From assembly GCF_018687715.1 (NCBI RefSeq), contig NC_056754.1, forward strand, positions 12,356,001 to 12,420,000: DNA of 64,000 bases. The letters run 5' to 3'. The notes under the pieces were generated by a model. It was not told the origin of the DNA, did not search any database, and worked only from the letters and a program-made list of their open reading frames with translations. Position numbers and translations under genes: made by a program. The DNA is from Carya illinoinensis (lineage: Eukaryota > Streptophyta > Magnoliopsida > Fagales > Juglandaceae). Numbering within the stretch: the stretch's first letter is position 1; every line of letters starts with the position of its first letter. This document shows, in pieces, positions 35,583 to 47,265 of this stretch.

Positions 35583-37061
35583 ACGGATTGGTGACAAAAC
35601 CAACTTGATGAATGTCTTGCATATACAATCTTCCCTCTGGAGGATCGGTCACAAAACCAACTTAATGAATGTAGTGTGTACCTAAGACAAAAACAACCAG
35701 CAGACCAAGATCTCGTGAAAAATATTTTAATACAGTAATGATAAGAAATGACATAGAATATTCCTTGAAACTAGTCTCAATAATAATCAAAGGTTAGATG
35801 TAATGTAAACCTACAAAACGAAAGTGTTCTAGTCATCATCAATAACCATGTTCAATACTTAGTTCTCCCCCTCAATATTCTGTTGCTCCCCCTAAAGTAT
35901 ATAGTTCTCCCCTTTTTTATTTTCAGCAAATTCATTAAACTCCTACTTACTCAAACTCCTCCTAAATTTCACAATATCAAGATATTCCAATTTGCTTTTC
36001 CAATACTCCCCCTTTTTGTCACTTATCTGACAAGATACAAAATAGAGTGAATATTACTTATGTGTGCCAAGATGAAGACACTAAGAAAGACATGATGAAC
36101 AACTCTCATGTGTCTCAATTTTTCATGGATTAAATGCACATGATGTATGAGCATGAATGTATGTTTAAATAATGAGCAAATGATTGATACAACATGGTTG
36201 AGACAAAAAAACAAACATTTGGTGGGCATACCATAAAAACCGAATGACAAAGATCAAGAACCCACTCAAAAATCGTCCTCAATACATGCATAGAGTAGAT
36301 ATAACAAAAAATAACCCATTTACGGGCAACTCAGCTCAACAAAACAGCCCAATGCTTCTTAAAATCAAAACCATCCACACATACTTCATCTATCCATATG
36401 CCGAACATGAAACTGGAAACAAGAAAAAAAATCAGTGAATTTGAGTATACTTACCTTGATGATGGAAAATGAAGAGAGGAAAATGAAATAGACACCATGA
36501 AATGGGTCTTGCATGAAAGAGCCAAGAGACCATGAAAATGGGTGTAGAGAAGTGCTTAGTTACGGGGGCTGGGAGCAAATGAAAGAGGCAAGAGATGGGT
36601 TTTAAGTCTTTAAGGCTTGACTCTCCAGTGTACGTGCTAGACCAAAAAGTCTCACTGGGACTTATACACTTTGTTTAAAAAAAAAAAAACACAATACACC
36701 ATCTTGACCAAAAAAAAACAAAAAAACAAAAAAACTTTATATTTTTATTTTTGTATTTATTTTATATAAACAAAAAAAAGAGATTAGAAAGAAATAAAAT
36801 AAAAAAATTGAATTTTTTTTAATTTTTTTATATAAAAAAAACAAAAGGGCAAGTAACATGCCTAGATGCATCTTAATTCAAACATAGTGTAACTCACAAA
36901 ACAAATTCAATAGAGTACACCCTCTTATTTGCAACAATCACTATGGATGTTCACTTCTCATAAGATCATCAATGTCAAAGTTCATTTGAGTGTCTGAGTG
37001 AGTATACTTATAACATAGCATTTTTATGAACTCCTTTCTTCAATATCTTTTTTTTGTTGTT

Positions 37062-37102
<41 letters not shown>

Positions 37103-37902
37103 TATATATATATACCTTTATTCATGAATGATTGCTTCTTATAGATGCTCACAAGAGTTTGTTGCTTCACCTTAAAAGTCAAACTTTATGCTAGGGCCTA
37201 GATACATGAGCATCTCCTCTAAACACTAGTTTGTATACCCCATTTTTGTGTTCATGTATGTTGCTCATCTTTTTCCATAATGATTAGAGCAACGATTTTT
37301 TCTATAAGAACTTTAAGGTGGTAGATCCGTGTAGGGTGTTTGTCTTTTTTCGCAATGAATTAACACCGACTTTTTTTATATGGATCAACTCTTTGTATTT
37401 GGGAAGAGGATAGCTCTTTATCTATGTACTAGGTTCAACTAGTATTAGTCAATTCAAGGTATGAACTCTCTCTTTGATGAGCATCTCATTAAATGATGTG
37501 ACTTTTAATTATAAAAAAACATACATATAAGTTTCTCACTGTGCATTGAAAATGAACTTTGCCAAGATAATCCATAGGGTTAGTATGCACAAAGTGAATT
37601 GCACAAAGTAGAGAGATGCATAGGTTCAAGAATTTATTAAGTGAGAACACAAATGCTCAAAGTTTGATATATCAAGCATGCACTTTCCTTAAAGAAAAGT
37701 TTTGAACCAAACCAATTTTTTTTTTATATTATATTTTTCTTATTTAAAACTGAAAAACAGAAACATAAAGCAAAACAGAAAAATAAAATGCATGTCCTAG
37801 GCTAATGCAATAATATAAAGGATGCAAGAACATGCAAGTAGTCCTATCCATTAATGTGACATGGCATCTTTTTTGACCACCCACTTTACTTTAAATTTTG
37901 GC
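35583..37902. other. Non-coding interior of the gag-only element
   Basis: About 2.3 kb where pol would normally lie. It is AT-rich with no domain, and holds A-rich runs near 36670-36850 and a pure T tract of 37 bases (37063-37099) followed by TA repeats. The sequence reads as unrelated filler rather than eroded pol. Confidence 0.7.
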
Positions 37903-39698
37903 CTATTTTTTTTTATCAACATCACTTTGTATGATCTTTTCTTTATTTTGAAAGTAAAAATCTGCTATTTCACCAATTTTAAGACTTAAAAAATTGATTT
38001 GTTGACTCATATCACAAACTTGATTCTCTAGACTATTTCCTTTCCTTTTTGGATTTCTTTCACATCCATTTTTCTTCACTTTATTCAAGTTAAAGCAATT
38101 TGGTCTTATATGACCAACAACACCACAATAATGACAAATAGGAATAAACTTACCTTTGGACTTATCTTGGTTGGGCTTCTTTGTCATTGATCTATCATGT
38201 GAGGTTCTTGGAACATGAGTTGTAGACACGGCCTTCTTTGGAGTTTCCTCATCTTGACTTCCTTTAACAAAAATGATATCTTTTGATGAGGTGGCAGCGG
38301 ATGATGAGTCTTTAAGTTCCATACCTTGGGAAGTCATATACCCCAAACCCGTGCGATCACAACTAGATTTTTGAAAACTCAACATCTCTTCTAGTTTTTG
38401 TGTTGCTGTTTTTTTTTTAACCTTCTCCAATTCCTTTTCTAATGCAATTTTTTGATCCCTTAATCTTGCTATTTCAATATCAGAAATTTTGAATGCCTCA
38501 GACAAGTTACTTTTCTCACTCTCCATATTAGTGAATTTCTTGTACAGCTTCTTGTTGAGTTTCTTTAATTTGATCACTACTTCACACACATCATTGTAAG
38601 CTTCTTATAAACTCAACTCATGATCATCCACAACTAGAGCAACCTCCGAATCACTATTGTCATCATCACTTTCAGATTTTGTTAGCTCAATATCAGAAAA
38701 ATCATTAACAACAGTAGAAAAAGCCACAAAGGTATTGTCATAATCAGATGATGAACTTGAAGTTTTAGATTCTGAACTATCACTAAGTGTGACATTCAAT
38801 GCTTTTCCTTTACTTTTCTTGAAATTTGGACATTCAATTCTTATATGACCACAACCAGAACATTCATGACACTTTACTTTATTAGATTTTTCTTTATTCC
38901 ATTTTTCAAAATAATTTTTCTTTGCAGAAAATTCTTTACCGTTTTTTTTTTCTTTCCACTATACTTTTTATTAAACATGAATTTTCTGAACTTTCTTACT
39001 ATGAGATCTATATCCTTTTTGTTAAGATTTTCTTCATCAGAAAAATCATCTTGATTTTCTTCTATAGTTTTTAAGGCAATAGACTTACCTTTTCTTGCTT
39101 GAGGAAGCGAAGATTCATACGTTTGTAAAGAACCTACCAGTTCTTCTACCCTTATTGCATCAAGATCTTTACTTTCTTCAATAGCGGTAACTTTGGGTCG
39201 AAATCTTTCAGGTAAAGACCTTAGAATTTTCCTCACGATCCTTAAATCCTCCACCTTCTCGCCGAGATTAAACCTGGAATTCACAATATCATTCAGTTTA
39301 GCATAAAAATCATTAAAATTTTCGTCTTCCAACATTTTAATTTCTTCAAATTTTGAGGTTAGCATTTGCAATTTTGAATTTTTTACTATTCTTGTGCCTT
39401 CATGTGTAACCTCCAAAATATCCAAAGCTTCTTTAGCAATCTCACACAAGGAGATTCTTTTAAATTCTTCGGAGGATACCGCCATGAAAATAGCGTTAAG
39501 TCCTTTGCTATCCAAATAGCAATTGCTGATTTCATCTTTTGTCCAAACATCTATAGATGTCTTGGGTTTAGTCTATCCTCGTTCAACCAAATGCCATACA
39601 CGTTCATCCAAAGAGTTGAGAAAAGCCCTCATATGAACTTTCCAATAAGCATAGTTTTCCCTATCGAAGTATGGTGGAACGTATAATGACGTCGACAT
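37903..39698 (-). pseudogene. Copia-type gag with two zinc knuckles, broken
   Basis: The frame opens with ATG at 39698 (MSTSLYVPPYFDRENYAYW, the DUF4219-like start). It meets a TAG at 39573-39575 where Trp is usual, then runs through the UBN2/gag core (FKRISLCEIAKEALDIL, FNDFYAKLNDIV, RKILRSLPERFRPKV). Near a T-rich run at about 38940-38950 the frame shifts. The first knuckle, CHECSGCGHIRIEC, lies at 38825-38880 in the new frame, followed by a Ser/Asp-rich linker. A TAA at 38605-38607 interrupts it. Then come a coiled-coil (EIARLRDQKIALEKELEKV) and a second knuckle, CHYCGVVGHIRPNC. The final stop is at 37903. Confidence 0.88.
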
Positions 39699-39739
39699 GA
39701 TCTACAAGGGCACAGATCACACTCAAATGAGTGAACCAC

Positions 39740-39751
39740 GCTCTGATGCCA
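39740..39751 (-). other. Primer-binding site of the gag-only element
   Basis: On the minus strand TGGCATCAGAGC, one base different from the standard initiator tRNA-Met site TGGTATCAGAGC, two bases from the LTR end. Confidence 0.88.
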
Positions 39752-39753
39752 AT

Positions 39754-40600
39754 TGAAATTCCCAACGTACCCCTGTAAAACCACGAAATTGTCTACCAAT
39801 TTCCTTGAACAAATAAGTTAGATCTCAATTATCAAGATTATGAAACGAATCAAATACTTTAAAATAAATAATCAAACTTGCAAAACACAACGATTGGTTA
39901 CGAAGGGAAACCCTTTAAAGAACTCTTTAAAGGTAAAACCCTACGGGGCAACCAAACCTAGGAAAGTCAATATTATTATTTGAAGAACAATTACAAGTAA
40001 TAATCAATTACAAAACCTTTGCAATTCGACTCTCTTACTTGCCTAGACAAACGACCCGTTTGTCTTCTACCGTAGTAGCAGCCAGAACCTCTGGCGATCT
40101 TCAAATGTTGACTTCCCTTCTGGAACTCCAGAGGCTGAAATCCAATCGATATTCTTTCACACTCAAAGCATGATCACACTCAAGAAGATATGCAAAACCC
40201 CATGAAAATTCTCAAGTGAATTTTCTCTCATAAATGCTTAGAATATCCTCTCTGAAATTCGTGGCTCAAAGTCCTTGAAAAAATACAAAACCGAATCCCT
40301 TTAAATAGAAAGTCTGGAAAGAGTTCTAGTCGCAGTAGGACTCTGCTAACGGTTAGCAATAGACGCGAAAACGTGTTCCGACGGACTGCTAACATTTCGC
40401 GATAATATCTTCTATTATTGACTAAACTCTGTTCAGCTTTCTTCTTGATTTACCAATCTTCCAGAACTCGATTTTAACCTCAAAGACTTATCTAAACAAC
40501 ACCTAAGACTTCTAGATAGACTCAATATTGTTTAATCAAATAATGATAAGATAAATCTTATCATTTAGTCATCTAATTCTAGCCAATTTTTGCCTTTACA
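39754..40600 (-). repeat. 5' LTR of the gag-only element
   Basis: Pairs with 34684-35569. TG...CA ends are intact. Confidence 0.93.
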
Positions 40601-41184
40601 ATAATGACTAGGGTTGTAATTCATAAATAGAGTCATTCAATAAATAAACCAAGCTTGATCAAAACTTTAGACACATTATTTTAATGTGCAAAATCTGTAT
40701 AAATTCTCTTCGACTCGAATAATTTTGTATTTATAATTTTTTAAAGTATTACTCTTGAAATTATAATGAGAAGATTTTGAATATGTAAAATGATAATACG
40801 AAATTATGCACTTAAAACGATAAATATTGCTTATTGACTATAAATATAAGTCTTTATATAGATATGCATGAATGCATATAGAAACTGATCTATGAATATA
40901 TTTATAAAATCCAAAATTGGTTTGTCGAATTTAATTGATAAAGTCCAAACATTTTACTGTATTTAACTTACTTTGTGGTAAAAAAGTAAAATATGATGAT
41001 TTATTGCAAATATAAAATCTGTCAATTTAAATTTTATTATAAGTACGTAAATATTGATAAGCTAACAAATTATTAATATGATCAGTGTATCAAAGCGCAA
41101 AAGATTTTAGTAACAAAACTTAATTTGTTTAAGAAATTAAATAATAAATTAATTGAGCAATTTAAAAAATAATAAACTTAATAT
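40601..41184. other. AT-rich spacer, nothing recognised
   Basis: About 580 bases between two LTR elements, AT-rich, with no open frame or repeat worth naming. Confidence 0.6.
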
Positions 41185-41432
41185 TGAAGACCAACTCTTA
41201 CCAAACTCAAGCCTTGCTGAAGTCATTCCTATCACGTAGGAGTCGGATATGGGATCATGTGATCAAGTGGTTAAACTTTAGATATTTTATCTCATGTAAA
41301 CAAATGTTTAACTTTTGAATACTTGATGAGAGCCTAACCACAGGCTTTCTGTTATCAGTGATGTATATATATACACCTCGGTGTACATTCAATAATATAA
41401 GGAAAAACACTTTTCATTTACAATCTTTATCA
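41185..41432 (+). repeat. 5' LTR of the copia derivative
   Basis: TGAAGACCAACTC to CTTTATCA. It contains a TATATATATA run followed by CCTCGGTGTACATTC, probably the promoter and start region. Confidence 0.92.
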
Positions 41433-41433
41433 T

Positions 41434-43230
41434 ACAACGCCTATTACAACTTGTGCAGCACCATCCACGTCGGATCCTCCCCATGATGAGGCACCTCTCA
41501 TTCCTCCTCCTGCAAGCCAGCTAATTACCAGCTAGTCTCCACGTGCAGTCACAACCGGATTCACGAATACCCATGCCATGACTACCAGATCCAAAAACAA
41601 CATTCGAAAGCCTAAGCATCTACTAGATGGCAGTGTTGTTCACCCCCTCCCAAGAGCACTTCTCGCTGCAATCACACACGACAGTATTGAACCATCTTGC
41701 TACACTGAAGCTGCAAAACATAGCCATTGGCGTAATGCTATGAACTTAGACTTTGATGCCTTGCTTAAAAATCAAAAGTGGGAGTTAGTCCCTCCTAATA
41801 CGCATGCAAATGTCGTGGGTTGCCGGTGGATTTTTAAAATCAAACGACATGCCGATGGTGTTGTTGAACGCTATAAAGCGCGACTCGTGGCCAAGGGCTA
41901 TCATTAGCAACATGGGGTTGATTTTCATGAGACGTATAGTCCCGTAATTAAACTTGCAACTGTTTGTCTTGTCCTCTCCATTGCCGTTTCTAGAGGTTGG
42001 TGTCTTCTACAGATCGACATCCAAAATGCATTTTTACATGGTTTCATTCACGAAGAGGTTTTTATGGTTCAACCTCCCGGCTTTCAACACCCGCAGTACC
42101 CAAATTATTTGTGTCGGCTTAAAAAATCATTGTATGGCCTACATCAAGCTCCTCGGCAATGGTTTTCTCGACTAGCAGATGCTCTATTCCAGCTTGGTTT
42201 TGTTGATAGTAAAGTTGATTCATCCTTATTCATCTATCGATCTCACTGCCAAATTATGTTTTTTCTCATTTATGTAGATGACATAATTATTACAGGCTCC
42301 GATACTCAGTTAGTCAACCACGTAATCACTGCTTTACACAAGGAATTTGCAGTCAAAGATTTAGGCAATTTATCATTCTTTTTGGGTGTCGAGGCATTAT
42401 CCTCTGCTGATGGTATTTACTTAACTCAGCGTAAATATATAGTTAAGCTCCTGAAACGGTCAAAAATGGACAAATGCAAACCGTGTGTCACACCTATTCC
42501 AACTACCTCATGTATCTCAATCAGTGATGAAGGTGACTTTGAGGATTCGTTTCTGTATAGAAGCATCGTTGGAGGGTTATAGTATTTGTCATTCACGCGT
42601 CCTGATATTGCTTACTCAGTTCATCGGGTCAGCAAATTTATGCATCAACCGAAAATAATACATTGGCAACATGTAAAAAGAATTCTCAGATTTTTAAAAC
42701 ACACGATTTCACATGGACTTTTTATTTCACGTAACTCTTCACCTTAGTTTCAAGCCTTTTCGGATGCTGATTGTGCAGGTGATCGTGATGATTGACGGTC
42801 TGTGGGATCTTATTGCATCTTTCTCAGAAACAATTGAGTGTCATGGCAATGTAAGCAGCAAAGTACAGAGGCCCGAAGTAGCACTGAGGTAGAGTACAAA
42901 GCCCTCGCCGATACTGCTGCTGAACTCCAATAGCTTCAATCTCTTATACAAGAACTTGGTCTTCGTCTGGACAGTCCACCGAAACTGTGGTGTGATAACA
43001 TTGGTGCAACTTATCTGAGTGCCAACCCTGTGTTTCACACACGAACCAAGCACATTGAAATAGACTTTCACTTCGTGCGTAATCTTGTCGCAAGCAACAA
43101 GCTTCAAGTTTGGGTTATCTCCAGCCAAGATCAGCTCGTTGACCTCCTCACCAAACCACTAGCAGCTTCTCGATTTAAGTTGTTAAGTTTCAATCTCAGT
43201 GTCCGAGATCTTCCCCTGCGATTGAGGGGG
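41434..43230 (+). pseudogene. Copia pol remnant: reverse transcriptase and RNase H
   Basis: A single frame can be followed throughout without a frameshift. The start of the copia reverse transcriptase shows as WRNAMNLDFDALLKNQKWEL and GCRWIFKIKR, then LLQIDIQNAFLHG and the intact catalytic YVDD (FLIYVDDIIITGS). RPDIAYSVHRVSKFM and the RNase H region (AFSDADCAG, STEVEYKAL, KLWCDNIGATYLS, HTRTKHIEIDFHFVR) follow. Stops occur at about 41558, 41908, 42580 and at several positions in RNase H (42745-42930). Several read as CAG to TAG, CGA to TGA or TGG to TAG. Gag, protease and integrase are absent. Confidence 0.93.
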
Positions 43231-43233
43231 CGT
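43219..43233 (+). other. Polypurine tract of the copia derivative
   Basis: ATTGAGGGGGCG just before the 3' LTR start at 43236, the typical copia tract. Confidence 0.85.
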
Positions 43234-43235
43234 AT

Positions 43236-43489
43236 TGAAGACCAACTCTTACTAGACTCAAGCCTTGCTGAAGTCATTCCTATCACGCACGTAGGAGTCG
43301 GATATGGGATCCTGTGATCAAGTGGTTAAACTTCAGATATTTTACCTCATGTAAACAAATGTTTAACTTTTGAATACTTGATGAGAGCCTAACCACAGGC
43401 TTTTTGTTATCAGTGATGTATATATATATATACCTCGGTGTACATTCAATAATATAAGGAAAAACACTTTTCATTTACAATCTTTATCA
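43236..43489 (+). repeat. 3' LTR of the copia derivative
   Basis: Nearly identical to 41185-41432, with an added gcac and a longer TA run. Confidence 0.92.
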
Positions 43490-43792
43490 TAGAATTCTAT
43501 ATTTAATTATACTACATACAATCACTTTTACGTACTTTTTGTACACTCTACTGATGTGATTGACCAAAACAATTATTTTATATTAAAAAATGTGACGTAG
43601 CCAATTATATTAGTGGAGTACTCAAAAAATATACAAAAGTGATTATATATAAAATTTTTATTAAATAAAACTAAATAAATTGACGTTGAATATTCAATAT
43701 TAATTGACTCAATCCAGCTTGATTACAACTCTATTAGAAGCACTAAATCCGTTGGCCCCTCTCTCCTCGCCACAATTTTATCCTTTTCTCTT

Positions 43793-43965
43793 TGAGGAAA
43801 GCTCCCAACCGGATAGGTTTGAAACCTTGCACAAGCCATAACATCGTGACACTTAGGCATCTCTAACACAATTCTCCTGCACTCGGCAACACCAAACCAA
43901 CTCCCTATTTGCGCTCTCTTCCTCTCTCCCTCTCTACCTCTCTCCATCTACCCTCAACGAAATCT
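43793..43965 (+). repeat. Inverted repeat, left arm, beside the AGP31-like exon
   Basis: This arm pairs with 44515-44665. Shared phrases (this arm as written, the other reversed) include agctcccaaccgg, ctaacacaattctcctgca, ggcaacaccaaacc and accctcaacga or its variant. Identity is roughly 75-80% by eye. Both arms contain CT-rich stretches. Confidence 0.75.
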
Positions 43966-44068
43966 ATCATCTCCGTTCTCTCCCTCTCCCTTGCTCTTCT
44001 AGATGGAAGCCCCACTCGACATGATGCCGAAGGAGGCCCTGACGCCGACAAGAGGATAGATTTTTTAG

Positions 44069-44380
44069 GAGGGTCGGTGGTGTAGAAGAAGGGCCCCACA
44101 AAGTATAAATTCATGTTCTTGTCTTCGAGAATGCGATGAGATGAAAGAGGAGCACCACTCATGCGGTGGTTTACATCAATCGAAACTTTGCAAGTTTCCA
44201 GTGGCGAATGGTACTGTAATGCCTTGCATTCCTTAATCTTCCAATTATCTTTCAGAAACGAAGGAGATATTTCTGTAAGGAAGTAGCCCTTTGCATCGCA
44301 TTCATTACTGAATATGGACAAAGGAGCTGTCTTGTACCCATTCTCATCAACGGCTAGGCATGTTATCCTTACCATGGCTC
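44069..44380 (-). pseudogene. AGP31/PRP3-like (Pollen Ole e 1/extensin family) exon fragment
   Basis: The minus strand codes for the C-terminal cysteine domain of secreted plant cell-wall proteins of the non-classical arabinogalactan AGP30/31 type: VRITCLAVDENGYKTAPLSI, DAKGYFLTEISPS, KECKAL, SPLETCKV, HRILEDKNMNLYFVGPFFY. A splice acceptor (TTGCAG) precedes it at 44381-44382, as expected for the second exon of these genes. No signal peptide, His-rich or Pro-rich part is present. The end has lost the usual terminus and runs into CT/GA-rich sequence. It is a detached exon between inverted repeats, so probably carried here by a transposon. Confidence 0.72.
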
Positions 44381-44514
44381 CTGCAATATTGATCACCAAA
44401 TTAATTGGAATATAATTGAAGCCTCATTTAGGGGGCCTTAATCACAAACAAATTTCATGAAAACAGCTATATATATATATATATATTGAGGTACGCCAAC
44501 TAGAGTGCAGGTGG

Positions 44515-44665
44515 AGTGGGTAGATATCGTTGAGGGCAGATGGAGAGAGGGAGAGAGCAAATGGGGAGTCGGTTTGGTGTTGCCAGGTGCAGGAGAATTG
44601 TGTTAGAAATGCCTACGGGTCACAATGTTAGTGGCTGGTGTGATACCGGTTGGGAGCTTTTCTCG
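44515..44665 (+). repeat. Inverted repeat, right arm, beside the AGP31-like exon
   Basis: Complementary copy of 43793-43965. A TATATA run (44470-44487) lies just outside. Confidence 0.75.
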
Positions 44666-44699
44666 CCTTTATTTCATATAACATAGAAAGACCCATATT

Positions 44700-46012
44700 T
44701 TGTTGTTATTGTTCAAATAATTTGTAGGAATTAGATCGAGAATATCTAACTAATCTATAATATATATATATCTTCTATATATAAAAAGTGTGTATGAAAC
44801 GGAAAATCTTGTTTTAACGGTTTTTCTTGTTTTTCCGTTAAAGTTAACACCATTTGTTTTAACGGTTTGACATATAAAATGAAGACATAAATATTGAGAG
44901 AGATAGCATTCAATGTTGTTATATGATTTATTAATCACAATAATAATAATACTTAATAGTTTATATAATAATAAGTAATTAAAGATTAGTTATTATATTT
45001 TTCTCATTTTCCTTAACATATACACGTGTATTAGGTGCATAAGACGTAAATTCCTAAGTATAATATACGTGTATTATACATTTCATTAACTCAGATTATT
45101 GAATATTTCAAATTTAAAAATCTCATATAATATATAATACAAGTGTGTTTAATCAAAGTATTTTTTCTTTTCCCATGGTAGTAGGACGTAACTTCCGCTA
45201 AGTCATATTCCACACGTAGGCTTGTTATGATGGGTACGTGACAAAAGTCGTGATCCTTGAGCTAATCAAGAAAGAGTAAATTCGGCTTACAACTTCAAAA
45301 TATATTTTAGGATTTATATATATGCTATGTATAGAAAATATTATACCACAAATTTTATAAAAAGATTATGTTTTAACTTTATGTTGTCTCTGATCGACTC
45401 AACCAACAATAAAATAAGAATTTCAATGTTATCTATATTGATCGTCTACAGGATGACATAAATTGATGAATAATAATACAAACATCAAACGACACATATT
45501 TTGAACTACCGTTTATGTTAGACTTTTATTAAATTTTTCGTATACATCTTTGCTAAAATTATAGATGTTATAAACATGTATTGGATTATATGATATTTTG
45601 AACTAATTTTTTTATTTTCTCTAATATGCCTTAAATTATTAAGTGACATCAATAATTTTTATAAAATATATATTATTTTTTACAAATAATCATTTCATTT
45701 GCACTTTCTTGTTGAGCCACTTAATGCAAAAATATTTTTGCATTAAATGATTGAAAGTATTAATAATTAATTTGAAAATTATTTAAAATTTATATCAATA
45801 AATATTAGAACGTACATTAAGAAATTTTAAATGCCTAGAACACTTTGTATTATTTAACAAGGTCTGATACTCCAGACTCATCAGATTACGTACAAACAAA
45901 GTGAAGAAAATAAGTATAGAGTAGCATTAAAAAATTAAAACTTTTTTCTATTTTTCATTTGGTACGTGCATGCAGTAGTGTACGGTTATTAAAGTAAAAT
46001 ACGAGAGAAACT
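44700..46012. other. AT-rich region, nothing recognised
   Basis: About 1.3 kb, strongly AT-rich, with no domain, RNA gene or clear repeat seen. Confidence 0.55.
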
Positions 46013-46155
46013 AAACTTGTTATAATAAACCTTTTTATTGCATTATTTGAAGAGAGCAAAATGATAAGAAAACGTTATCATCACACTCTCAAACAACTTA
46101 ACCTGCTGGTTCTTAATTAATTTGTTATTTCTGCTAAGTGGTCAGGACATGGAGG
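46013..46155 (+). repeat. Local duplication, copy 1 (hAT target)
   Basis: Contains aaacttgttataataaacc, ttttattgcattatt, ctgctggttcttaatt and agtggtcaggacat. The first two phrases recur at 49585-49620 and the last two at 50813-50870, in the sequence leading into the channel gene. The outer hAT-like element is inserted at its end. Confidence 0.75.
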
Positions 46156-46386
46156 TAGGGCTGTTCATCCGGGCCGGATTTTATCCGGCCCGGACCGGAA
46201 TCCGGTATAACCGGATTCCGTATACCGGATTCCGGTTCAGGTTTTCGGGCCGGGTCAAATCCGGGTCGGTACCCGGATTTGAAAAACCGGATTAATCCGG
46301 TCCGGGTACCGGATTTTAAATCTGGGGCCCGGGTTTAAAACCCGGTACCCGGGTATATAAATGAAAAAAAAAAAACCTAACCGCAC

Positions 46387-46972
46387 CAAGGTTTTAAAAA
46401 CCGTTCCGTTCCGGCCGGAATGGCCGGAATTTTTCGTGCCGGAACAGTGACCGGAACCGGATAGGTGTCTATTCCGTTCCGGGTCAAATTCCGGCCGTTC
46501 CGGTCAATTCCGGCCGGAATTCCGGTATTCCGGCCGGAATAGTAATTCCGGTCCCAAAAAAAAAAAAAAAAAAAAAACTCTTTTGTAAATAAGTTGAAAA
46601 ATAATGAATAAAATTGTACTTTTAGAATTCAAATACCCCTTTCCATGCACTAGAAGTATTGTTACTTTTAATAATCTGTCTATTCTTTAATTTTTTTCCT
46701 TTATTTTTGTGTCTTAACTCAAGTTTGTGATTTTTTTCAATATATATTCATTTTATAAATCTTTAATTCTTCTATATATATACACATATACATATCACAC
46801 ACTTACATATATATGTATTTATTTTATTAATTGTTAGTTTATATATACATATAAATATTTATATATAATATATAATTAATCCCGAAACGGTACACCGAAA
46901 CGTACCGGTACCGAAATATTCCGTTCCAGTGCCTCGACCGGAATGGTCTCCGGAACGGATTTCAAAACTTTG
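46387..46972. mobile_element. Nested hAT-like non-autonomous element, 586 bp
   Basis: It starts CAAGGTTTTAAAAACCG and, reversed, its right end reads CAAAGTTTTGAAATCCG. Perfect 8-bp target duplication aaccgcac (46379-46386 and 46973-46980). The ends are rich in CCGGAA and GTTCC motifs. It inserted into the outer element after that element had formed. Confidence 0.87.
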
Positions 46973-47000
46973 AACCGCACCCCCCCGTGACAAAATTCAG

Positions 47001-47004
<4 letters not shown>

Positions 47005-47070
<66 letters not shown>
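47005..47070 (+). repeat. CT microsatellite
   Basis: About 33 uninterrupted CT units, with shorter CT runs at 47112-47130 and 47226-47261. This is the pattern of many plant 5' leaders. The long Ser/Leu and Arg/Glu frames here are artefacts of it. Confidence 0.95.
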
Positions 47071-47073
<3 letters not shown>

Positions 47074-47129
47074 CCGGATCTCTCTGTTCTCTATGTCATT
47101 TCTCGCCTTCTCTCTCTCTCTCTCTCTCT

Positions 47130-47221
47130 CGATCGAGCGCCGAAACCACAACCATCGCCGCCGGTGCTATCTGAGGCCAACGTCCACGACTCCATAGAAG
47201 AGTTTTCGCAACTCTCGGTAC

Positions 47222-47265
<44 letters not shown>

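Larger units (their letters stand above)
34684..40600 (-). mobile_element. Gag-only LTR retrotransposon (non-autonomous)
   Basis: The element has two long LTRs (34684-35569 and 39754-40600), a tRNA-Met-type primer site and a polypurine tract. Between them lies a gag-like gene but no protease, integrase, reverse transcriptase or RNase H. The gag type (two CCHC knuckles) points to a Ty1/copia relative. It must have been copied by enzymes from another element. Flanking 5-mers gtaat (34679-34683) and ataat (40601-40605) match at four of five positions, a worn target duplication. It sits 247 bp right of the CACTA end. Confidence 0.92.
41185..43489 (+). mobile_element. Internally deleted Ty1/copia element, 2.3 kb
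   Basis: LTRs of 248 and 254 bp flank only the last part of pol. The 5' LTR (41185-41432) runs straight into sequence just before the reverse transcriptase. Primer-binding site, gag, protease and integrase are all missing. The 3' LTR (43236-43489) is preceded by a polypurine tract. The LTRs differ by roughly seven substitutions, a 4-bp gcac duplication and TA-repeat length, so insertion is more recent than for the gypsy element. The flanking 5-mers do not match, so the left edge may be secondary. Confidence 0.9.
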
